A stretch of DNA of 5,002 nucleotides. Source: Alphaproteobacteria bacterium (GTDB taxonomy: Bacteria > Pseudomonadota > Alphaproteobacteria > RF32 > CAG-239). The position numbers and the translations under genes are program-made. Location of the stretch: contig JAGCTK010000193.1 of assembly GCA_017963715.1 (NCBI GenBank), positions 1-5,002 of the forward strand. The letters are read 5' to 3'. The notes beneath the pieces were generated by a model that was given only the letters and a program-made list of their open reading frames with translations, was not told the DNA's origin and made no database searches. This document shows positions 1 to 5,002 of the stretch, piece after piece; position 1 is the first letter of the stretch, and every line of letters starts with the position of its first letter.

Positions 1-619
1 GCGCATAATGCTCGTCAAACCCGCGATAGATACGACCGAACGGATACAAATTGACGGTTTTATCCGTTTTGTTTTTGACGGTATCTGTCATATGCATCAA
101 ATAATGGTCATCAATGGTGATGGTGCGCACAAATTCCAAACCTTCGCCGTTATCCCATTCCAAGATAAGAGGTTCTTGAGGTGTCAATTTGGTTGAACGT
201 GCCTGCCAAACGGTTTCGGCATTGGGCAATTTTTGATTTTGATCCAAAGACAAAAAGCCGAATTCCGCAAAATAAGGTGTTTCAGAGCCTGCCGGCATCA
301 AAAGTTCAACATTTTCGCTGTCGGGCTGGAGTGTTTGTTGATATTTTTTAAGTGTGGCAAAATCAAAGCGCGCCCCTTTTAACAGAATAGACGCATCCAA
401 ATCGGATGTTTCAATGCTGACACGTTCACCTTGCTTCAAAATTTCTTCAACGGGTGTTGTTTGAACACTTTGTTCTTCAATTTGTGTCGGCAATGCCACT
501 TGCTCTGTTTTTTGAGGCGCGGCAACCTTTTGCTGAGGGGCAAAAAAGTGATTAACGCCAAAGATAATCAGAACAGATAAAATGATGGCAACATACAGAT
601 TTTTTGTTTCTTCTTTCAT
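1..619 (-). CDS. yidC: Membrane protein insertase YidC, N-terminal part (cut by left edge)
   Basis: YidC (Oxa1/Alb3 family) inserts and folds inner-membrane proteins, alone or with the SecYEG translocon. The visible 206 codons cover the N-terminal transmembrane helix (about residues 7-26, NLYVAIILSVLIIFGVNHFF) and a Gln/Pro/Thr-rich linker (about 27-60). After these comes the start of the periplasmic P1 domain, with family-typical stretches LLKGARFDFATLKKYQQTL, PYFAEFGFLSLD, LEWDNGEGLEFVRTITIDD and VNLYPFGRIYRG. The catalytic five-helix insertase core and the stop codon lie beyond base 1. The start at 619 is chosen because the transmembrane helix begins at once, as in other YidC proteins, and AGGA (629-632) sits 9 nt upstream. 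The style of the P1 domain is alphaproteobacterial (from memory). The gene is transcribed away from the LRR-pilin pair and is not directly preceded by rnpA, its usual neighbour. Identity is secure; only the truncation limits it. Confidence 0.95.
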   Translation of the reverse strand, partial: MKEETKNLYVAIILSVLIIFGVNHFFAPQQKVAAPQKTEQVALPTQIEEQSVQTTPVEEILKQGERVSIETSDLDASILLKGARFDFATLKKYQQTLQPDSENVELLMPAGSETPYFAEFGFLSLDQNQKLPNAETVWQARSTKLTPQEPLILEWDNGEGLEFVRTITIDDHYLMHMTDTVKNKTDKTVNLYPFGRIYRGFDEHYA

Positions 620-628
620 AACAACAAT

Positions 629-632
629 TCCT
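629..632 (-). promoter_or_regulatory. Shine-Dalgarno of yidC (AGGA)
   Basis: On the minus strand AGGA lies 9 nt before the ATG at 619. It is a modest but well-placed ribosome binding site and supports this start codon. Confidence 0.6.
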
Positions 633-653
633 ATCGGCTAAAAAATAATCTCT

Positions 654-682
654 CTTTTAATTGAATTTTTTTTAAAACGCAA
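654..682 (-). promoter_or_regulatory. Possible yidC promoter (TTGCGT-17-TAAAAG)
   Basis: On the minus strand TTGCGT (677-682) is followed after 17 bp by TAAAAG (654-659), each matching the sigma-70 hexamers at 4 of 6 positions. It would give a leader of about 30 nt. The region is very AT-rich, so such matches arise by chance. The call rests mainly on yidC being divergent from its neighbour and so needing a promoter in this spacer. Confidence 0.3.
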
Positions 683-691
683 GGCTTTAAA

Positions 692-708
692 AAAATGATG
701 TTCATTTT
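692..708. promoter_or_regulatory. Palindrome in the divergent spacer, candidate operator
   Basis: AAAATGA-TGT-TCATTTT is a perfect inverted repeat with 7-bp arms and a 3-bp centre. It lies between the proposed yidC -35 (677-682) and the proposed LRR-gene -35 (722-727). That size and place suit a dimeric repressor or activator acting on both divergent units. The arms are AT-rich, so chance is a real alternative. It has no T-tract or GC-rich stem, so it is not a terminator. No regulator family can be named from it. Confidence 0.35.
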
Positions 709-727
709 ATTTGACTTTTATTTGACT
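705..727 (+). repeat. Tandem 11-bp repeat carrying two TTGACT boxes
   Basis: TTTTATTTGACT occurs at 705-716 and again at 716-727, a period of 11 bp, about one helical turn. Each copy carries TTGACT (711-716 and 722-727), a good -35 match. The downstream copy has a suitably spaced -10; the upstream one does not. It may be a slipped duplication of the -35 region or two phased binding sites. Confidence 0.6.
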
Positions 728-750
728 TTTTTGAGAAATGATGCTACTCT
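722..750 (+). promoter_or_regulatory. Probable promoter of the LRR-pilin unit (TTGACT-17-TACTCT, extended -10)
   Basis: TTGACT (722-727) matches the -35 consensus at 5 of 6 positions. After a 17-bp spacer comes TACTCT (745-750), a weak hexamer that keeps the key first T, second A and last T and is preceded by TG-n (742-744), an extended -10. Transcription would start near 757, leaving a very short leader that begins about at the Shine-Dalgarno sequence. The stretch from GACTTT through CTCTATTT is matched at the same spacing upstream of alaS, which adds support. Confidence 0.5.
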
Positions 751-757
751 ATTTGGC

Positions 758-764
758 AAAGGAG
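758..764 (+). promoter_or_regulatory. Shine-Dalgarno of the LRR gene (AAAGGAG)
   Basis: AAAGGAG lies 7 nt before the ATG at 772. It is a strong site that fixes the start, and the signal peptide begins right at this methionine. Confidence 0.85.
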
Positions 765-771
765 AAACATT

Positions 772-2061
772 ATGAAACATAAATTTTTAATGACAACGTT
801 TTTAGCGACAACCGCTTTAGCGACAAATGCCTGGGCAGTATCATGCCCTGACGGTACGACGCTTAACACCAATTGTTGGTCATGTGGCGATAATTGCACG
901 GCATCGTTGGTCAACGGCAAAATGACGATTTCCGGCACAGGTCCGATGACGGATTATACCTACACGAAAGAATCAAGCACGAACCGCTACACAGATGCAC
1001 CGTGGTTTAGCAAGATAAGCCAAATTACAAGTGTCGAAATTGAAAGCGGCATCACAACAATCGGTTTGGGTGCTTTTCAAAAAGCAACAAATTTGACAAG
1101 TGTCAGTATCCCCAATACGGTTACAACGATTCGTGATCGCGCTTTTGAATCAACAGGTGTTGTCCATATGACACTTCCGGATTCTGTACAAAACATTGAT
1201 TATGGCGCCTTTTATATGGCCTCATCATTACAGAGCATTAATATTCCGAGCGGGGCAGTGTTGGGAGATTGGGTGTTTGAAAAAGCAACTTCCTTGTCGG
1301 ACATAACATTGCCAATGGATACGACTGTTGGCAGAGGCGCGTTCAAACATACTGCCATTACGAGTCTTGACATGCCGGCAAATATGACTTTGGGTGTGGC
1401 TGATTTTGATAGCGATCCGATTAAACATGTCACATTACCGGAAGGGTTGGTGAAAATACCTGAAGGACTTTTTGCAGTGTCAGATTTAGAAACCGTTGTC
1501 ATTCCATCTTCAGTTAAAGAAATTGATAAAAAGGCTTTTAATGCTTGTGAGAATTTACAAAGCGTGACTTTACCAGACGGATTGGAAAGCATCGGATATT
1601 GGGCATTTCGTTTAACACCGATTACGGAAATTACCATTCCTGATACTGTCAAATTTATTGCCGATGAAGCGTTTAACCACTGTATGAACTTAACAAGCGT
1701 CACATTTTCACCGACAGACGATTTGGTGATTGAACCCGATGCCTTTCATGATCTTCAGTCAAAGATTTCGTCAGGTCAAATCACATTTAATTGTGCAGGC
1801 GATATTGAAAAATGCCGAGCCAAATTGAGAGCGGCCGGCTATAATACTTGCACCATTGCGCAGGCTGCCTATGACATCAAGGATGAAAACGGCAAAAAAA
1901 TCAGACACATGAATGCCGACGGCACATACTATGATTACCCCGACGAAGTGGCCGGTGGCTTCGGTGGTATAAGCAGCAGCCTCGGTAAAATGTGGAGCGC
2001 ACCGGCTTCGGGAGGTCAGCATCCTTATGATGCAGATTCACTTTCGTTGCAGCTGTTTTAA
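772..2061 (+). CDS. Secreted BspA-type leucine-rich-repeat protein
   Basis: This 429-residue exported protein probably acts at the cell surface in binding or adhesion, as BspA-like LRR proteins often do; no enzyme motif is visible. Residues 1-22 form a Sec signal peptide (basic MKHK, hydrophobic core, AWA cleavage site before V23). Residues 25-42 hold four cysteines (C25, C35, C38, C42) including a CWSC pair. They lead into ISGTGPMTDY (53-62) and APWF (76-79), the usual opening of this family. About eleven LRR_5 repeats of 21-25 residues follow from about 85 to 330, pattern LxSVxIPxxVxxIxxxAFxxxxN. Repeats 4-6 are degenerate. The tail (about 335-429) has C341, C348 and C360 and a polar, Tyr/Asp/Gly-rich stretch around NADGTYYDY. 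There is no LPXTG or transmembrane anchor, so attachment is unknown. It is the first gene of a tight pair with a pilin-like gene. The fold is clear; the ligand is not. Confidence 0.9.
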   Translation: MKHKFLMTTFLATTALATNAWAVSCPDGTTLNTNCWSCGDNCTASLVNGKMTISGTGPMTDYTYTKESSTNRYTDAPWFSKISQITSVEIESGITTIGLGAFQKATNLTSVSIPNTVTTIRDRAFESTGVVHMTLPDSVQNIDYGAFYMASSLQSINIPSGAVLGDWVFEKATSLSDITLPMDTTVGRGAFKHTAITSLDMPANMTLGVADFDSDPIKHVTLPEGLVKIPEGLFAVSDLETVVIPSSVKEIDKKAFNACENLQSVTLPDGLESIGYWAFRLTPITEITIPDTVKFIADEAFNHCMNLTSVTFSPTDDLVIEPDAFHDLQSKISSGQITFNCAGDIEKCRAKLRAAGYNTCTIAQAAYDIKDENGKKIRHMNADGTYYDYPDEVAGGFGGISSSLGKMWSAPASGGQHPYDADSLSLQLF

Positions 2062-2065
2062 GGAG
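2061..2065 (+). promoter_or_regulatory. Shine-Dalgarno of the pilin-like gene, overlapping the LRR stop
   Basis: AGGAG starts on the last base of the LRR gene's TAA stop (TAAGGAG) and lies 7 nt before the ATG at 2073. Ribosomes ending the first gene would sit on this site, which suggests translational coupling. It also fixes the start that keeps the nine-residue prepilin leader. Confidence 0.8.
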
Positions 2066-2072
2066 TACACCG

Positions 2073-2717
2073 ATGTTATTACATACCTCGCAAAAAGGTC
2101 GCTCAATGGTCGAAATGTTGGGCGTTTTTGCAATTGTTGCGGCGATATCCGTAGGCGGCTTAGCAGGTTTTGGCAAAGCCATGTATCAATATGAATTCAG
2201 CAAAACGGTTGATATCACAATTGAGGCTTTGAATGACTTGGCATTTTTTACGGGAGGACACAACAAAAACAAAGGCACCTATGTCGCAACAACCTCTAAC
2301 ATGGCCGAAACAGCCCGTGCAACAGGCTTGATGAGCGGATGCAAACCGACAACATCTCAGATTGCAAACGGATACAGTGTTTGTCAGGCACCTTTGGGTG
2401 AAATTTATCCTCGCTTTTTTGTGACCACTGATGATGATGACAGATATTACACTGCTATGCTTTATGTGACCTTGCTCAAAAGTTTACAGACGAGTTGTAT
2501 CAAGTTTTTGACCAGAAATTGGGAGCAAAGCGTGCCGAAAAAGTTTTGGCAACGCGGCAGAATGTGGGTTGTTTCCAATAAAGGCGGTCAGACGGTATAC
2601 AGCGGCGAAAGTTTCGGTATTTCCGTCAGCGATGCCACAACTGCTTGCAATAATGTCTGCGGTGATGACGCAGTGTATTGTTCCATTGTGTTTGACTTTA
2701 GCGGTTATACCAATTAA
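2073..2717 (+). CDS. Type IV pilin-like protein with class III signal peptide
   Basis: This 214-residue protein has the N-terminus of a type IV prepilin or pseudopilin: a short leader ending in QKG (7-9), a predicted prepilin-peptidase cut after G9, Glu at mature position +5 (E14), and a hydrophobic helix (about 15-37, MLGVFAIVAAISVGGLAGFG). After processing it would be methylated and held in the inner membrane or built into a pilus or pseudopilus. The site reads G/RSMVE rather than the usual G/FTLIE. The remaining about 175 residues are soluble and hold six cysteines (C90, C104, C142, C192, C196, C203), likely disulfide-bonded outside the cytoplasm, a DDDD run (120-123) and several tryptophans. 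I do not recognise this domain as a named pilin class. No prepilin peptidase, ATPase or secretin gene is in the window, so the assembly machinery must lie elsewhere. It follows the LRR gene by 11 bp and is very probably co-transcribed with it. Confidence 0.85.
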   Translation: MLLHTSQKGRSMVEMLGVFAIVAAISVGGLAGFGKAMYQYEFSKTVDITIEALNDLAFFTGGHNKNKGTYVATTSNMAETARATGLMSGCKPTTSQIANGYSVCQAPLGEIYPRFFVTTDDDDRYYTAMLYVTLLKSLQTSCIKFLTRNWEQSVPKKFWQRGRMWVVSNKGGQTVYSGESFGISVSDATTACNNVCGDDAVYCSIVFDFSGYTN

Positions 2718-2822
2718 TCAGACCGAATAAGAGTTTTTGCAAGAACAGTCAAAAAAAGACTTTACTTATGTTTTTGTTTGCTCTATTTTGGGCAAAAATA
2801 AATTTGATATCGGATAATAACA
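2718..2822. other. Spacer between pilin-like gene and alaS, no convincing terminator
   Basis: This 105-bp AT-rich spacer has no GC-rich hairpin followed by a T-run. The best inverted repeat is AGTC-A7-GACT (2747-2761), a 4-bp stem too weak to terminate by itself. The only signals I can support are the promoter-like elements listed for alaS. Read-through from the pilin-like gene into alaS is therefore possible. Confidence 0.5.
2758..2789 (+). promoter_or_regulatory. Possible alaS promoter
   Basis: Two readings overlap. TTTACT (2761-2766), 17 bp, TATTTT (2784-2789) matches sigma-70 hexamers at 4 of 6 positions each. GACTTT (2758-2763), 17 bp, CTCTATTT (2781-2788) copies exactly the arrangement found upstream of the LRR gene at 724-754. 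Either would give a leader of about 25-32 nt. Hexamer matches are weak; the shared layout is the better argument. Confidence 0.4.
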
Positions 2823-5002
2823 ATGACAGCGACCTTAAAACAAATTCGCACAACTTTTTTGGATTATTTCAAAAATAACGGACACACCATTGTGCCGTCT
2901 TCATCTTTGGTGCCGGATAATGATCCGACCTTGATGTTTACCAATTCGGGCATGGTGCAATTCAAAAATATTTTTACCGGCAACGAAACGCGTCCGTACA
3001 CAAGGGCGGCAACGGCCCAAAAATCGGTGCGCGCCGGCGGCAAGCATAATGATTTGGACAGTGTCGGCTATGATGTGCGTCACCACACGTTTTTTGAAAT
3101 GCTCGGCAATTTTTCGTTCGGCGATTATTTTAAGGAAGAAGCCATCTCTTATGCGTGGGAACTGATTACCAAAGAATTCGGTATCCCGAAAGATAAATTG
3201 GCCGTTACGGTGTTCCATACCGATGATGTGGCCTATGATTTGTGGCGCAAAATATCGGGTTTGCCTGATGACCGCATTATCCGAATCGCGACTAAAGATA
3301 ATTTTTGGCAGATGGGTGATACAGGTCCGTGCGGCTATTGCTCGGAGATTTTTTATGACCACGGGCCCGAAGTTTTCGGTGATTTGCCAGGTACAAAAGA
3401 CGAGGATGGCGACCGCTGGATAGAGATTTGGAATTTGGTGTTTGATGAATTTGAAGATTTGCCCTCGGGTGAACGCATCAATCTTAAAAAAAGATGCATT
3501 GATACAGGTATGGGCTTAGAGCGTATCACGGCCATTTTGCAGGGTGTTCATTCAAATTATGAAATTGATTTGTTTCAAAATTTAATTACGGATTTGTGCA
3601 CTTTGGCCGGTACGGATAAAGGCAACAAAGCCTTGACATCATCATATAACGTGATTACCGACCACTTGCGTTCAACCGCCTTTTTGATTGCGGACGGCGT
3701 TTTACCCTCAAACGAAGGCCGCGGTTATGTGCTTCGCCGAATTATGCGTCGGGCGATGCGTCATCTTTATATGTTAGGTGTATATGAACCGCTTTTATAT
3801 AAACTTTTGCCATCACTTCAGCGTGAAATGGGCGAAGCCTATCCGGAACTCAAACGTTATCATGCATTGATTGCCGAAACGATTAAAGCCGAAGAAATGC
3901 GCTTTGGTAAAACATTGTCTACAGGTATGAAACTCCTTGATGAACAAACGGCCGGTTTGGGTGCCGGATCCGTTTTAAGCGGGCAGACAGCCTTCAAACT
4001 CTATGATACATATGGTTTTCCGCTTGATTTAACGCAAGATGCCTTGAAACTCAAAAATATTGAAGTTGATGTTGAAGGTTTTAACAAAGCAATGGAAGAA
4101 CAAAAGCAAAAAGCGCGTCAAAACTGGGCAGGCTCGGGCGATGAAGGCACTGAAAAAGTGTGGTTTGAACTTTCGGACAAACTCGGTGCGACAGACTTTT
4201 TGGGCTATAAAACCTTAAAGGCAGATTGTGCGATTACGGCGCTTGTCAAAGACGGTGTGTCGGTCGATAAAGTAGATTCGGGTGAATTTTATTTGGTTGC
4301 CAACCAAACACCCTTTTACGGCGAATGCGGCGGCCAGGTCGGCGATACGGGAACTATCAAAGGCCAAGATTTTGAAATTGAGGTGATTGATGCCAAACGC
4401 AAATTGGATGATATTTTTGTGCATGTTTGCAAACTTATCAAAGGCACAGTCAAAGTTGGCGATGTAGCCTCGTTTGCCGTTGATGAAAAACGTCGCAAAC
4501 AAATTTGTGCCAATCACTCGGTGACACACTTGGTACATAAGGCTTTGCGAACCATTTTGGGCGAACATGTGGCACAAAAGGGATCACTTGTGGCACCGGA
4601 GCGCATGCGGTTTGATATTTCGCACCCCAAGCAAATCACGGCCGAAGAAATTCGCAAGGTGGAAGACATGGTCAACAACTCAATCAGAGAAAACTACCAC
4701 GTGAGTACCGTTTTGATGAACAAAGAAGATGCGGTCAATTCGGGCGCTATGGCTTTGTTTGGTGAAAAATACGGTGATGAAGTGCGTGTGGTGAAAATGG
4801 AGAAAAACGGCCTTATTTACAGCGAAGAACTTTGCGGCGGAACGCACGTTTGTGACACCGGCGACATCGGCTATTTTCATATTTTATCCGAATCAGCCAT
4901 CGGGGCGGGGTTGCGTCGTTTGGAATGTGTGACGGGTGCGGCGGCCGAAGATTTTGTACATCGTCTGGAAGATAAACTGCACCATATTTCAAGTATGCTC
5001 AA
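2823..5002 (+). CDS. alaS: Alanine--tRNA ligase (alanyl-tRNA synthetase), C-terminus cut by right edge
   Basis: AlaRS is a cytoplasmic class II synthetase that charges tRNA-Ala with alanine and hydrolyses mischarged Ser- or Gly-tRNA-Ala. The open frame gives 726 complete codons. The catalytic domain shows RAGGKHND (70-77), [14 protein letters not shown] (90-103), [12 protein letters not shown] with W162, N204, DTGMGLER with D227 (the residue that holds the alanine amino group in the family), and [12 protein letters not shown] (296-307). The editing domain has YGECGGQ (499-505) and the zinc-site pairs H565/H569 (HSVTH) and C671/H675 (CGGTH), matching E. coli 564/568 and 666/670. About 150 residues, chiefly the C-Ala oligomerisation and tRNA-elbow domain, are beyond the window. 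ATG 2823 is the first start after an in-frame TGA at 2805 and lies 8 nt after a weak GGA. The frame is intact. Oddities are C502 where Ser is usual and a diverged loop before D227. Confidence 0.97.
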   Translation, partial: MTATLKQIRTTFLDYFKNNGHTIVPSSSLVPDNDPTLMFTNSGMVQFKNIFTGNETRPYTRAATAQKSVRAGGKHNDLDSVGYDVRHHTFFEMLGNFSFGDYFKEEAISYAWELITKEFGIPKDKLAVTVFHTDDVAYDLWRKISGLPDDRIIRIATKDNFWQMGDTGPCGYCSEIFYDHGPEVFGDLPGTKDEDGDRWIEIWNLVFDEFEDLPSGERINLKKRCIDTGMGLERITAILQGVHSNYEIDLFQNLITDLCTLAGTDKGNKALTSSYNVITDHLRSTAFLIADGVLPSNEGRGYVLRRIMRRAMRHLYMLGVYEPLLYKLLPSLQREMGEAYPELKRYHALIAETIKAEEMRFGKTLSTGMKLLDEQTAGLGAGSVLSGQTAFKLYDTYGFPLDLTQDALKLKNIEVDVEGFNKAMEEQKQKARQNWAGSGDEGTEKVWFELSDKLGATDFLGYKTLKADCAITALVKDGVSVDKVDSGEFYLVANQTPFYGECGGQVGDTGTIKGQDFEIEVIDAKRKLDDIFVHVCKLIKGTVKVGDVASFAVDEKRRKQICANHSVTHLVHKALRTILGEHVAQKGSLVAPERMRFDISHPKQITAEEIRKVEDMVNNSIRENYHVSTVLMNKEDAVNSGAMALFGEKYGDEVRVVKMEKNGLIYSEELCGGTHVCDTGDIGYFHILSESAIGAGLRRLECVTGAAAEDFVHRLEDKLHHISSML

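Noticed and set aside
8..196. 62-codon plus-strand open frame at the left edge
   Set aside because: Antisense to the YidC periplasmic domain, which is clearly recognisable on the minus strand.
1212..1703. 163-codon open frame on the minus strand opposite the LRR gene
   Set aside because: It lies wholly inside the well-supported LRR repeat region, has no ribosome binding site judged convincing and its product resembles no family I know; repeat-driven shadow.
2038..2058. LRR protein C-terminus SLSLQLF as an outer-membrane beta-signal
   Set aside because: It ends in Phe, but the hydrophobic residues fall on the wrong alternate positions relative to the terminal Phe, and no beta-barrel precedes it.
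1901..2182. 93-codon minus-strand open frame across the LRR-pilin junction
   Set aside because: It overlaps both the LRR tail and the prepilin signal, which have good start sites and family motifs on the plus strand.
2747..2761. AGTC-A7-GACT hairpin as terminator of the pilin-like gene
   Set aside because: Only a 4-bp stem, not GC-rich and without a following T-run; also overlaps the proposed alaS promoter.
2781..2822. Riboswitch or T-box leader for alaS
   Set aside because: The predicted leader is only about 25-40 nt and AT-rich, far too short for a T-box or known riboswitch.
2901..3362. 153-codon minus-strand open frame opposite alaS
   Set aside because: The opposite strand encodes conserved AlaRS motifs through this whole span, so the frame is a by-product of alaS codon use.
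4215..4577. 120-codon minus-strand open frame opposite the AlaRS editing domain
   Set aside because: Same reason: overlaps the GGQ and HxxxH motifs of alaS; no independent coding evidence.

Overview
The window looks like a chromosomal segment of an AT-leaning, uncultured-type alphaproteobacterium, probably host- or gut-associated. The partial YidC has the alphaproteobacterial style of N-terminus and periplasmic domain. The pilin-like protein carries the prepilin opening GRSMVEMLGV, which I recall from gut Alphaproteobacteria. The BspA-type leucine-rich-repeat (LRR) protein has a Sec signal peptide. The taxonomic placement is inference from memory; only homology searches could fix it. No mobile element, CRISPR, tRNA or rRNA was seen.

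Layout: bases 1-619 hold the first 206 codons of yidC (membrane protein insertase) on the minus strand, running off the left edge. A 152-bp AT-rich divergent spacer (620-771) follows. It contains a 7-bp-arm palindrome, a tandem 11-bp repeat carrying two TTGACT boxes, and promoter-like elements. On the plus strand come a secreted BspA-like LRR protein (772-2061) and, 11 bp later, a type IV pilin-like protein (2073-2717). The pilin's Shine-Dalgarno sequence overlaps the LRR stop codon, so the two genes look like one transcription unit. A 105-bp spacer without a convincing terminator precedes alaS (2823 to the right edge; 726 of probably about 875-880 codons), which encodes alanyl-tRNA synthetase.

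How the parts fit: yidC and alaS are housekeeping genes flanking a two-gene accessory cassette. The LRR protein should be exported by Sec. The pilin-like protein should be processed by a prepilin peptidase and stay membrane-anchored or join a pseudopilus. Their tight coupling suggests a shared envelope or surface function such as adhesion, but nothing in the sequence proves an interaction. The plus-strand promoters proposed for the cassette and for alaS share one arrangement: GACTTT, 17 bp, then CTCTATTT followed by GG(G)CAAA. This may show what a promoter looks like in this genome.
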